From CALNYS01 sp942490855 (GTDB lineage: Bacteria; Planctomycetota; Phycisphaerae; Phycisphaerales; UBA1924): 64,000 nucleotides of DNA. Positions 1 to 7,898 of the stretch are shown here, piece by piece. Below the pieces are notes generated by a model. It did no database searches. It saw only the letters and a program-made list of their open reading frames with translations, and was not told where the DNA came from. The position numbers were made by a program, and so were the translations under genes. Numbering within the stretch: position 1 is the stretch's first letter; each line of letters opens with the position of its first letter. The stretch lies in the NCBI GenBank assembly GCA_942490855.1, contig CALNYS010000004.1, forward strand, positions 558,001-622,000. The letters run 5' to 3'.

Positions 1-200
1 ACGACGCAGAGCTTCACGCCGTGATCGGCGCCCGCGGCGTCGAGGCGTTCGCGCACGCGGGGTGCGTAGACGCCGTTGACGCACACGGAGGCGCAGGAGT
101 AGCGGAGGGCCTCGTCCACGACGGCGTCGACCTCCTCGGGGAGGGCGTCGGGCTTGAGGATGGTGTGATCGATGCGTGAAGCGACGTCGGCGGCGTTCAT
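1..200 (-). CDS. deoC: Deoxyribose-phosphate aldolase, N-terminal part (runs off the window)
   Basis: The first about 66 residues are present; the gene continues beyond base 1. DeoC splits 2-deoxyribose-5-phosphate into glyceraldehyde-3-phosphate and acetaldehyde in cytosolic deoxynucleoside salvage. The N-terminus carries the family signature IDHTILKPDA at about residues 10-19, followed by a helix and the SVCVN strand typical of the first barrel turns. The ATG overlaps the stop codon of the upstream S10 peptidase gene (ATGA, bases 197-200), so the two are translationally coupled. The catalytic lysines lie outside the window. The family call is strong despite the truncation. Confidence 0.9.
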   Translation of the reverse strand, partial: MNAADVASRIDHTILKPDALPEEVDAVVDEALRYSCASVCVNGVYAPRVRERLDAAGADHGVKLCV

Positions 201-1747
201 CGGTTGAGGCTCTCCGTGGAGATCGAGGCGGCGGGGCCGCGCTGGGCGGCGGCGCGGTCGAAGACGCGGGCGACGTCGGCCTTGAGCTTGGCGGCGTCGC
301 TGTCGCGGACATACATCATGTGCCCCGAGCGGTAGTAGTCGATGAAGACGTTGGCGCGCAGCTCGGCGGGCAGCAGCATCTGATCGATGGTGTACTCGGC
401 GGCGAAGAAGGGCGTGGCGAGGTCGTAGTACCCCGCGGCGATGTGCACGAGCATGTGCGGGTTGCGGGTCATGGAGTCGCGGAGGGTCTCGGCGACGTTG
501 ACGTAGCTGTTCGAGCCGCCCTCGAGGTTCCATTCCCAGGGCCCGATGTTCCAGTTGAGGATGTGGTACGGCTCGTCGCGGGTGACGCCGAGCTCGGCGC
601 GGAAGTACGCCTGCAGCGCGGCGGTGTACGGGCCGAGGATCGCCGAGAAGCTCGGGTCGCGGTCGTACTGCTCGCCGGCGGCGTCGCGGTCGATGCCGGT
701 GTAGCGGCTGTCGAGACGCCCCACGGTGCGGCGCTCGTCGCGCCGGAGTTCTTTGACGAAGCGCTGGATGGGCACGCGCAGGTGGTTCTCGAGGCAGTAC
801 GCGGGCGACAGCCCGGTGTAGCGCGCGAGGCGGTCGGCGAAGCGGTCTTTCTCGGCGCGGGTAACGCGCGACCCCTTCGTGAGGATCGGGAGGTACTCGC
901 TGAGCGCCCAGCCGCGGACCTCTTCGAGCAGGTCGGCGAGATCGCGGCGCTGGAGATCCTCGGGCAGCTGGTTGTGGAACCACGCGGTGGCGGTGTAGGT
1001 CGGGAGGAACAGGGCGTAGGGGAGGTTGTTGCCGGCGGTGAAGCGCGCGGTCGAGAAGTCGAGGATCGACGAGATGAGGAACACGCCGTTGAGCGAGATG
1101 TTGTGCTCGTCGAGCAGCACGCCGGTGAGCGCCGCGGCGCGGGTGGTGCCGTAGGACTCCCCGGCGAGGAACTTGGGCGAGAGCCAGCGGTTGTTGCGGG
1201 TGAGGTAGAGGCGGATGAACTCGGCGACGGACTCGGCGTCTTGTCGCACGCCGGAGAACTCCGCCTGCTCGGTGTCGCCGAGCGGGCGGGAGTAGCCGGT
1301 GCCGACGGGGTCGATGAAGACGAGGTCGGTGAGGTCGAGCCACGAGTCGGGGTTGTCCTGCACGCTGCCGGGGGGCGGGAGCGCTTCGCCCTCTTCGCTC
1401 ATGAGGACGCGCCGCGGGCCGAGGGCGCCCATGTGCAGCCAGACGGAGGAGGACCCGGGGCCGCCGTTGAAGACGAAGGTGACGGGTCGGCGGGCGGGGT
1501 TCTCGACGCCGTCGAGGGTGTAGGCGACGGAGAAGATCTCGGCCCGGGGCTCGCCGTTCTCGTCGTCGAGGACCGTGGAGGAGGCCGTGGCGCTGTAGCG
1601 GAGGACGCTCCCGCCGACCCGCGCCGAGTGCGCGGTGATCACGGGCGGGGCGGGCTCGCGGGCCTCGGCCTGCGTTTGGGCGTCCTGAGCGGGGGTAGAT
1701 GTGGCAAGAGACAACGCGGCGCACGCGGTTAGAAAGAGGAGGCGCAT
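197..1747 (-). CDS. Secreted serine carboxypeptidase-like protein (peptidase S10)
   Basis: 516 residues. A short signal peptide ends near the TPAQ-A site (about residue 20). The alpha/beta-hydrolase core shows the S10 oxyanion motif FNGGPGSSS near residue 94, the nucleophile elbow GESYGT near 195, an Asp in GYYDLATPF near 439 and the His in SGHMMY near 475, so the Ser-Asp-His triad looks complete. S10 enzymes remove C-terminal residues from peptides; export to the cell envelope is likely. The start at 1747 is chosen because a signal peptide follows and GAAAGGA lies just upstream; the frame is open much further back, but that stretch is not protein-like. Coupled to deoC by ATGA. Confidence 0.88.
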   Translation of the reverse strand: MRLLFLTACAALSLATSTPAQDAQTQAEAREPAPPVITAHSARVGGSVLRYSATASSTVLDDENGEPRAEIFSVAYTLDGVENPARRPVTFVFNGGPGSSSVWLHMGALGPRRVLMSEEGEALPPPGSVQDNPDSWLDLTDLVFIDPVGTGYSRPLGDTEQAEFSGVRQDAESVAEFIRLYLTRNNRWLSPKFLAGESYGTTRAAALTGVLLDEHNISLNGVFLISSILDFSTARFTAGNNLPYALFLPTYTATAWFHNQLPEDLQRRDLADLLEEVRGWALSEYLPILTKGSRVTRAEKDRFADRLARYTGLSPAYCLENHLRVPIQRFVKELRRDERRTVGRLDSRYTGIDRDAAGEQYDRDPSFSAILGPYTAALQAYFRAELGVTRDEPYHILNWNIGPWEWNLEGGSNSYVNVAETLRDSMTRNPHMLVHIAAGYYDLATPFFAAEYTIDQMLLPAELRANVFIDYYRSGHMMYVRDSDAAKLKADVARVFDRAAAQRGPAASISTESLNR

Positions 1748-1831
1748 CGGATTCCTTTCAAACACAGTGGGATGTGCAGTGTAGCGGGGGCGGGGTATCA
1801 TCCGGGGCTCACTTCTCCTTGAAAGGCCGCT

Positions 1832-2998
1832 ATGAACGCTGATCCCCGCGCCGCCGTGCTTGTCGTTGCCGCTCTCTCTGCGCCGGTGCTCGCCCAGAGC
1901 GGGGCGGGCTGGGAGCGTGCCGAAACGGGCGCGCTGACGCGCCACGTCGCGCTCACCAGCGCCGAGCGGTTCACCAAGGCGGGCGAGGCGTACTTCTCGC
2001 CCGACGCGTCGTGGATCATCTTCCAGGCGGTCCCGAAGGGCCTGCCCGAGAACACGCACTACATGATGTACGTCGCGAAGCTCGAGCGCGACGGGGACGG
2101 GCGCGTGACGGGCACGGGAGCGCCGATCATGGTCAGCGAGCCCGGCTCGGCCAACACGTGCGGGTGGTTCCACCCGCTGGCGCCGCAGACGGTGATCTTC
2201 GGCTCGACGACCACGTCGTTCTCGAGCGAGGAGACCGCGGGGTACCAGCGCGACTCGTCCGATTACGCGTGGCTCTTCCCGCGCACGATGGAAGTGGTGA
2301 CGCGCACGGTCCCAGCGATGTTCTATGACCGCCTCCCCGAGGGCGTCGATCGCCCGCGCACGGTGTGGGGCGAAGACGCGAAGCACACCGTCCCGTTGTG
2401 GGAGCGCGACGGCTACGACGCCGAGTGCGCGTACTCCCCTGACGGGCGCTACATCGTGCACACGCAGGTCGATCCCTCGTCCGGCGACGGGGACATCTAC
2501 ATCTTCGACACGCGCACCGGGGAGCAGCACGCGATCGTCGCGGCGCCCGGGTACGACGGCGGCCCGTTCTTCTCGCCCGACGGACAGCGGATCTGCTACC
2601 GCTCCGACCGTCGCGGCAACGACGAGCTGCAGCTCTTTGTCGCAGACCTCGCGTTTGATAGCGACGGCGCGCCGCGGCTGGTGAAGGAGCGGGCGATCAC
2701 CGACAACGCGCACGTGAACTGGGCCCCCTACTGGGACCCGACGGGCTCGTTCATGGTGTACACGACGAGCGAGGAAGGACACCGGAATTACGAGGTGTTC
2801 TCGATCAGCGTCCCGCCCGCGGGGTCGCCCGACGTCGCGCCGGAGGAGCTTGCGAAGCGGCGCATCACGACGGCGCGCGGCTTCGACGGGATGCCCGTGA
2901 TCTCAAACGACGGCGAGCTGATGATGTGGACGAGCCAGCGCTCCGGCGACGGGTCGAGCCAGGTGTGGGTCGCTGAGATCGTCGATCTGGCGCCGTAA
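1832..2998 (+). CDS. Secreted TolB-like beta-propeller (PD40) protein
   Basis: 388 residues. An N-terminal signal peptide ends after PVLAQ. The rest is built of WD40-like PD40 repeats with the recurrent pattern FSPDGxxIxYxSxR, for example FFSPDGQRICYRSDRRGN and CAYSPDGRYIVHTQ, as in the propeller domain of TolB. Such propellers bind partner proteins or peptides in the periplasm; no catalytic domain follows, so a specific function cannot be assigned. The ATG follows a GAAAGG ribosome site by 6 bases. It is divergent from the S10 peptidase, with about 85 bases between, and its stop lies 10 bases from the convergent thioredoxin gene. Confidence 0.8.
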   Translation: MNADPRAAVLVVAALSAPVLAQSGAGWERAETGALTRHVALTSAERFTKAGEAYFSPDASWIIFQAVPKGLPENTHYMMYVAKLERDGDGRVTGTGAPIMVSEPGSANTCGWFHPLAPQTVIFGSTTTSFSSEETAGYQRDSSDYAWLFPRTMEVVTRTVPAMFYDRLPEGVDRPRTVWGEDAKHTVPLWERDGYDAECAYSPDGRYIVHTQVDPSSGDGDIYIFDTRTGEQHAIVAAPGYDGGPFFSPDGQRICYRSDRRGNDELQLFVADLAFDSDGAPRLVKERAITDNAHVNWAPYWDPTGSFMVYTTSEEGHRNYEVFSISVPPAGSPDVAPEELAKRRITTARGFDGMPVISNDGELMMWTSQRSGDGSSQVWVAEIVDLAP

Positions 2999-3007
2999 CG
3001 AACGGGT

Positions 3008-3466
3008 TTAGTTCTTCGCCTCGGCCGCGGCCTGCTCGAGCCACGGGAGCAACGCGCCGGGGGGCACGGCGCCGACCTGGCGGTCGACGATCATGCCGTC
3101 CTTGATGATGAGCGTCGCGGGGATGCCCTGGACCTCGAGGCGCTGGGCGTCGGCGGGGGCGTGGTCCACATCGATGTAGACCGGGACCGCGTTGGTAGCG
3201 ACCCACTTCTCGACGCGAGGGTCGGAGAGCGTGTTCTTCTTGTAGGACTGGCAGGGGCCGCACCAGTCGGCTGTGGCGTACGCGAAGACGACGCGCCCGT
3301 TCGAGCTGGCCTCGGCCATCGCGGCGTCGAGCGTCGCGGGCGAACCGTCAAAGAGCGCGGGCGTGTTGGCGCTGGCGGTCGGGCGGAGGTACACCACGGC
3401 TCCGACCGCGACGATCGCCGCGATAAGCAGCCACGAACCAATGTCCCTCGTTTTCACCGTCGTCAT
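3008..3466 (-). CDS. Membrane-anchored thioredoxin-like protein
   Basis: 152 residues. One hydrophobic helix (about residues 11-27) acts as a signal anchor and puts the domain outside the membrane. The thioredoxin fold follows, with a WCGPC active site (about residues 68-72) inside the longer ADWCGPCQ motif and the cis-Pro region GIPATLII near 115. It should reduce or oxidise disulfides of envelope proteins. AAGGAGA sits 6 bases before the ATG, which fixes the start. It is monocistronic and convergent with the propeller gene. The specific partner is unknown. Confidence 0.85.
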   Translation of the reverse strand: MTTVKTRDIGSWLLIAAIVAVGAVVYLRPTASANTPALFDGSPATLDAAMAEASSNGRVVFAYATADWCGPCQSYKKNTLSDPRVEKWVATNAVPVYIDVDHAPADAQRLEVQGIPATLIIKDGMIVDRQVGAVPPGALLPWLEQAAAEAKN

Positions 3467-3539
3467 GCCGCGTCTCCTTCCGACGTGGGGTCAACCGTTG
3501 CGATGATCGGTTCATTCCCGGGGGCTCTGGCGTGAATAC

Positions 3540-3545
3540 GATACT
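3540..3545 (+). promoter_or_regulatory. Possible -10 box (GATACT) of the EEP-family gene
   Basis: GATACT ends 9 bases before the ATG at 3555, and no Shine-Dalgarno sequence stands between. This would give a transcript with almost no leader. No convincing -35 hexamer is visible. It is read only as part of the window-wide pattern of TANNNT-like boxes close to start codons. Confidence 0.3.
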
Positions 3546-3554
3546 CGGACCTTC

Positions 3555-4232
3555 ATGCGCATCGTTTCAGCCAACCTGTTCTGTCTGAACCCCCGCCCGC
3601 GGGCCGCGATGAACGCTGTCGCCGCCCAGAACGCGGACGTGGTGGTGCTGATCGAGTCGGTCAATCGCTTCCAGCGCCTGGCCGACGAGCTGCTCCCGGA
3701 GCGTCGCCTGTGCGGGAGAACCCGCCCCGACGGCATGCCCGTGACGCTGCACGCGCGTGGCGACGTCCCGCTTGGCGAGACGCGTGAAGACGGCGCGGGC
3801 TGGCTCGAAGCCGTGGTCGGCGGCGTGCGCCTGTTCGTCGTCCACGCGGTGGCCCCCTACCTGCCATGGCGCTGGCCGCGCCGCGAACGCCAGCTCGCGT
3901 CGCTCGCGCGGCGTATGGGGACAGTCGGCGACCAGCGCCCGGGCCTGACCATCGGCGACTTCAACACCGCGGACTTCGAGCCCGCGTGGGAGCGCTACGA
4001 GAACGCCGTCGCCCCGTGGCGACGCCTCGACTGCGCCGTCAGCGGCCCGGGCCCCGGGAGATCGCGCGGCACGTGGCCGCTGGGGCGACTGTGGGCGCCC
4101 GTCGCGCTCGACCACGCGATGGGCTGCCCCACGCTCGCCGAGAACACCACGCTCGTGCGCACGTTCGGGATCCCGGGGAGCGATCACCGGGGGTTGGTGG
4201 TGGATCTGCCGGGGGAGCTCACAGCTTCTTGA
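3555..4232 (+). CDS. Endonuclease/exonuclease/phosphatase (EEP) family protein
   Basis: 225 residues. The frame matches the DNase I-like metallo-phosphodiesterase fold: an N-terminal strand ending in an acidic residue (VVVLIES near residue 36), the GDFNTADF motif near 135 carrying the catalytic Asp/Asn, and the C-terminal SDHRGLVV motif near 212 carrying the Asp-His pair. The family cleaves phosphodiesters in nucleic acids, inositol phosphates or lipids; substrate cannot be read from sequence. It is compact for the family, with no signal peptide and probably cytosolic. Its last 14 bases overlap the convergent kbl-like gene. Confidence 0.82.
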   Translation: MRIVSANLFCLNPRPRAAMNAVAAQNADVVVLIESVNRFQRLADELLPERRLCGRTRPDGMPVTLHARGDVPLGETREDGAGWLEAVVGGVRLFVVHAVAPYLPWRWPRRERQLASLARRMGTVGDQRPGLTIGDFNTADFEPAWERYENAVAPWRRLDCAVSGPGPGRSRGTWPLGRLWAPVALDHAMGCPTLAENTTLVRTFGIPGSDHRGLVVDLPGELTAS

Positions 4233-5427
4233 GCGCGTCGAGCAGGCCGTCGAGGTGTTCTTTCTCGTGGGCGGCGGAGATCTGGACGCGGAGGCGGGCC
4301 TCGCCCTCGGGGACGACGGGGTAGCCGAAGCCGATGACGAAGACGCCCAGCTCCATGAGGCGCTTGCTCTTGGCGATGGCCTCGGCGGTGTCGCCGATGA
4401 TGATGGGGCAGATCGCGGTGGGCGATTCGAGGACGTCGAAACCGGCGTCGCGGATGCCCGCGCGGGCGTAGGCGACGTTGTCGCGGAGCTTCTGCACGCG
4501 CTCGGGCTCGCGCATGATGATCTCGATGGCTTTGGTCGCCGAGCACGCGACGGTGACGGGCAGGGCGTTCGAGAAGAGGGTGGGGCGCCCGCGCTGGACG
4601 ATGAGGTCGATGCCGTCCTTGGGGCCGGCGATGAAGCCGCCGGCGCCGCCGCCCAGGGCCTTGCCCAGCGTGCCGGTGAAGAAGTCGATCTGCGAGCCGC
4701 TGAGGCCCTGGTGCTCGTGGACGCCGCGCCCGGTCTCGCCCATGACGCCGGCGCCGTGGGAGTCGTCCACCACAAGGAGGGCGCCGAACTCATCGCACAC
4801 GGCGCGGAGGGCGGGGAGGTCGGCGATGTCGCCTTCCATCGAGAAGACGCCGTCGGTGACGACCCAGACGGCGCCGGTGACGTCGGGGTTGGCTTTGGCG
4901 GCTTCGAGCTTGGCGCGGAGGCTGTCGATGTCGTTGTGCTTGAAGACGCCTTTGTGCAGGCCCTTCTTGATGACCGTCGCGAGGCGCACGCCGTCGATGA
5001 TGGAGGCGTGGTTGAGCTCGTCGGAGAGGATGAGGTCGCCGGGCTCGCAGAGGGTGGGGAAGATGGCCTCGTTGGCGTTCCAGCAGGAGACGAAGGAGTA
5101 GCTCGCCTCGGTCCCCATGAACTCGGCGACGCGGGCCTCGAGCATCTCGTGCGGCGAGAACGTGCCGCAGATGAAGCGGACGGAGGCGGTGCCGGCGCCG
5201 AAGTCGCGCAGGCCCTTGATGCCCGCCTCGACGACCTCGGGGTGGTTGGCGAGCCCGAGGTAGTTGTTGGAGCAGAAGCAGAGGACCTCGCCGTGGCCGC
5301 GGAGGGAGATCGTCGGCCCCATCGGGCCCTCGATCATCTGGAGATGCTTCATCTGCCCGCCGAAATCGAGGCCGGCGAGGAGCTCGGCGGCGCGGGTGTG
5401 GAAGGGGCTGGCGGGGGCGGTCGGCAT
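4219..5427 (-). CDS. kbl: 2-amino-3-ketobutyrate CoA ligase / PLP-dependent alpha-oxoamine synthase
   Basis: 402 residues, the usual Kbl length. Features of the family are SNNYLGLANHP near residue 52, the DELNHASIIDG segment, VVDDSHGAGVMG with the PLP-ring Asp, and the Schiff-base Lys in FTGTLGKALGG near 245. Kbl joins acetyl-CoA and glycine to 2-amino-3-ketobutyrate, the reverse being the last step of threonine breakdown; threonine dehydrogenase is not adjacent. GGAGA lies 8 bases before the ATG. Close relatives (serine palmitoyltransferase, BioF) share the fold, but the N-terminal GPMGPTISLRG pattern fits Kbl best. Confidence 0.87.
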   Translation of the reverse strand: MPTAPASPFHTRAAELLAGLDFGGQMKHLQMIEGPMGPTISLRGHGEVLCFCSNNYLGLANHPEVVEAGIKGLRDFGAGTASVRFICGTFSPHEMLEARVAEFMGTEASYSFVSCWNANEAIFPTLCEPGDLILSDELNHASIIDGVRLATVIKKGLHKGVFKHNDIDSLRAKLEAAKANPDVTGAVWVVTDGVFSMEGDIADLPALRAVCDEFGALLVVDDSHGAGVMGETGRGVHEHQGLSGSQIDFFTGTLGKALGGGAGGFIAGPKDGIDLIVQRGRPTLFSNALPVTVACSATKAIEIIMREPERVQKLRDNVAYARAGIRDAGFDVLESPTAICPIIIGDTAEAIAKSKRLMELGVFVIGFGYPVVPEGEARLRVQISAAHEKEHLDGLLDALKKL

Positions 5428-5493
5428 TGGGGTGTCTCCGGCGGGGAGGGTCGTTTTTGCGAAGCCCGAGTGTAGCTCGCCGATGGTGGTTCG

Positions 5494-5991
5494 ATGCCCG
5501 GCGATCGACAGACATCACGGCTCGGCGTGGCGCTTATCGGACTAAGCGGCTGGCTGTACCTCACGGCGGGGGTCGTGCTGCTGGCCGCGGTCGCGATCAT
5601 CCCGGCGCACGAGGAGCTGGACCGGGCACGGGTGATCCAGCAGAAGGCCGAGACGGCTGTTGAGCGTCGGCGCGACATGCGCGAGGACGCCGGCGAACGG
5701 CTCGCGGCGCTGGCGGCCCCGAGCGAGGCGCTGCTCGCGTCGCTCGCGCAGACGCACCTGAACCTCGCGCCCGCCGGCAGCCGGGCGATCTCGCTCCCGG
5801 TGCAGGCGCTCCCTGCGCGGGTCGCGCTCGCCTCGGACGGCGCCCCCCCGGATGCCGAGCCGCGATCGCTGCTGGCGCGCCTGGCGACCGGACGCCCGTG
5901 GCGTTCGCTGATGATCGTGCTGGGCGCGGTGTGCGTGCTGGTGGGGTTGCTGCCCGCGGCCGAGCCGGCGGGTCACGACGCCGGCGCTTGA
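5494..5991 (+). CDS. Small membrane protein of unknown function (two TM helices, coiled middle)
   Basis: 165 residues, not recognised. A hydrophobic helix at about residues 13-35 is followed by a charged, helix-rich stretch (EELDRARVIQQKAETAVERR) that looks like a coiled coil. A low-complexity linker follows, then a second hydrophobic helix near 138-156 and a short tail. The arrangement suggests a membrane-anchored coiled-coil spacer protein. It lies between kbl (divergent) and the nuclease gene downstream, without clear coupling to either. The start is the first ATG after the divergent gap; no strong ribosome site is seen. Confidence 0.6.
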   Translation: MPGDRQTSRLGVALIGLSGWLYLTAGVVLLAAVAIIPAHEELDRARVIQQKAETAVERRRDMREDAGERLAALAAPSEALLASLAQTHLNLAPAGSRAISLPVQALPARVALASDGAPPDAEPRSLLARLATGRPWRSLMIVLGAVCVLVGLLPAAEPAGHDAGA

Positions 5992-6078
5992 ATCACGGCG
6001 GCGTCGGGCTCTAGGCTCTGTGCACACCCCGGCGCTCTCTTCGTCGAGGAGACCGACCGCGCGTTCCGGAGCCTTCTC

Positions 6079-7077
6079 ATGCGATTCACGCCCGCCTGCG
6101 TTCTCGCCGCCTGTTGTTCGTCCGTCGCGCTCGGCTGGAGCGCGCACGGGCACCGCGTCGTCACGCTGCTGGCGATCGAGCACTTCGAGGACACGGCGCC
6201 CGCGTGGTTGCTGACGCCCGAGATGCGCGACCGCGCGGCGTACCAGTCCAACGAGTGCGACCGCTGGCGCGCGACGCGCACCCCGGCGATCAGCCACGAG
6301 AACAAGCCAGACCACTTTCTCGACGTCGAGCATCTCTGGCTGATGGGCATGACGCTGGAGGAGATGCCACGCCTGCGGCGCGTCTACATCGGGGACGTCG
6401 CCCTCGCCCGGGCCGGCGACCCCGACGCCACGCCCACGACGTACGACCCCGCGAAAGACCCCGACCGGGCCTACGAATACCCGGGTTTTCTGCCGCACGA
6501 GATCATGGAGCACTACGACAAGCTGTGCTCGAGCTTCCAGACGGCGCGGATAATCGAGTCGCTCGACGACCCGTCACGCGCCGCGCAGCTGGCGCAGGCG
6601 CGGTCGAACGCGGTGTACCACATGGGCGTGCTGGCGCACTTTGTGGGCGACGGCGCCCAGCCGCTGCACCTGACGGAGCACTTCAACGGCTGGGTGGGCG
6701 AGAACCCCTCCGGGTACACGACGGATCACACGTTCCACGCGGACATTGACGGGGGCGCGATCGACCGACACGCGATCGACCTCGCGGGCGTGCGCGCCGT
6801 AGCGAGCGCGACGCCGGAGGTTGACGGCGCGGACCCGTGGGATGCGGTGCTGGCGTACCTCGGCGAGACGTTCCGCCTCGTCGAGCCGCTCTACGCGATG
6901 GAGAAATCCGGCGCGCTCGAGGACGACGCGGGCAAGGCGTTCCTCGAAGAGCGCCTCGCCGCGGGGGGCGCGATGCTCGGGGCGGTGTACCGCGCGGCGT
7001 GGGAAGCGTCCGAGCCGAGTGAAGAACAGGTGAAATCGTTCGCGAAGCACAACGACCACCGCCCCGAGGGGGACTGA
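6079..7077 (+). CDS. Secreted S1/P1-type nuclease (zinc-dependent phospholipase C-like fold)
   Basis: 332 residues. The signal peptide is predicted to be cleaved just before WSAHGHR, which leaves an N-terminal Trp that coordinates zinc together with its alpha-amino group in this family. Other ligands are in place: a His in the SHENKPDHF segment, the HFVGDGAQPLH block (His, Asp, His) and FHADID (His-x3-Asp). The trinuclear zinc site therefore looks complete. S1/P1 enzymes degrade single-stranded nucleic acids or act as nucleotidases outside the cell; phospholipase C relatives share the fold, so lipid substrate remains possible. Non-polar residues and length are normal for the family. Confidence 0.83.
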   Translation: MRFTPACVLAACCSSVALGWSAHGHRVVTLLAIEHFEDTAPAWLLTPEMRDRAAYQSNECDRWRATRTPAISHENKPDHFLDVEHLWLMGMTLEEMPRLRRVYIGDVALARAGDPDATPTTYDPAKDPDRAYEYPGFLPHEIMEHYDKLCSSFQTARIIESLDDPSRAAQLAQARSNAVYHMGVLAHFVGDGAQPLHLTEHFNGWVGENPSGYTTDHTFHADIDGGAIDRHAIDLAGVRAVASATPEVDGADPWDAVLAYLGETFRLVEPLYAMEKSGALEDDAGKAFLEERLAAGGAMLGAVYRAAWEASEPSEEQVKSFAKHNDHRPEGD

Positions 7078-7103
7078 CGCGCCGGGGTCGAGGGACGGCG
7101 GGC

Positions 7104-7109
7104 TATACT
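7104..7109 (+). promoter_or_regulatory. -10 box (TATACT) directly before the kinase-CHAD/Ppx-kinase operon
   Basis: TATACT is a near-consensus -10 hexamer and ends 6 bases before the ATG at 7116, so transcription would start at or next to the start codon. There is no Shine-Dalgarno sequence in front of the ATG, which agrees with a leaderless message. No good -35 hexamer is found at the usual distance. Confidence 0.5.
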
Positions 7110-7115
7110 GATTGG

Positions 7116-7898
7116 ATGCCAATGAAAGACCCCCTGCCGCCGATCGAGAGCGAAGACCTGCCCGCGACCGCGAACACGCCCGGGCGCTCGAGCCACGATC
7201 CGTCGGTGCTGGTAGACGGCTCCAAGGCCGTGGACATCAGCGCGCTGCCCGGCAAGCTGATCGTGCTCGAGGGCACGGACGGCGCCGGGCGCAGCACGCA
7301 CATCGCGCTGCTGCGCGAGTGGCTGGAGACGCGCGGCTACGGCGTCGCTCACACCGGGCTGACGCGGAGCCGCCTGGTCTCCGAAGGGCTCCGCTCGGCG
7401 AAGGAGGGGCACACGCTCCTGCGCACGACGATGGACCTCTTCTACGCGACGGACTTCGCGGACCGGCTGGAGAACCAGATCGTCCCCGCGCTCCGCGCCG
7501 GGTTTGTCGTGCTGACCGACCGCTACGTGTACTCGCTCATGGCGCGCTCGATCGTGCGGGGCGGGACGCTCGAGTGGATCGAGGACGTGTACCGCTTCGC
7601 GCCCCAGCCGCACGCCGTGCTGTATTTGAAGATCGGCGTGGACGACCTCCCGGCCAGGGTGCTGACCAAGGGCGGGTTCGACTACTGGGAATCGGGCCTT
7701 GATTTCCAGGAAGAAACGGATGTCTACGGCTCGTTCGTGCGCTACCAGACGTCGATGCTCAGCGCGTTCGACCAGCTCTCGGACCTGCACGGGTTCACGA
7801 CCATCGACGCGTCCCGCGACGTGTCGAGTGTGTTCGGCGACCTGCGCGACGCGGTGATGCGCGTGGTCGAGCCCGCCGAAACCGCGGCCCGGGCATGA
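7116..7898 (+). CDS. Thymidylate-kinase-like P-loop protein with altered Walker A (K to R)
   Basis: 260 residues. After an about 40-residue polar N-terminal extension comes a Tmk-fold P-loop domain: VLEGTDGAGRST near residues 49-60, DRYVYS near 135, and a C-terminal YWESGLDF...TTIDAS stretch. The Walker A Lys, needed for ATP phosphate binding in this superfamily, is Arg (GTDGAGRST). The LID region lacks the usual arginine pattern of dTMP kinases. The protein shares PALRAG-VVL-DRY-Y with its paralogue at 10462. It may be an inactive or altered partner of that protein, or a kinase for another phosphoryl substrate. Its stop overlaps the next start (ATGA, 7895-7898). Confidence 0.75.
   Translation: MPMKDPLPPIESEDLPATANTPGRSSHDPSVLVDGSKAVDISALPGKLIVLEGTDGAGRSTHIALLREWLETRGYGVAHTGLTRSRLVSEGLRSAKEGHTLLRTTMDLFYATDFADRLENQIVPALRAGFVVLTDRYVYSLMARSIVRGGTLEWIEDVYRFAPQPHAVLYLKIGVDDLPARVLTKGGFDYWESGLDFQEETDVYGSFVRYQTSMLSAFDQLSDLHGFTTIDASRDVSSVFGDLRDAVMRVVEPAETAARA

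Noticed and set aside
7116..7898. Simple annotation of both kinase-like genes as thymidylate kinase
   Set aside because: Altered LID and DRY regions, a Walker A change in one copy and the polyphosphate context make plain dTMP kinase doubtful; the neutral name is kept.
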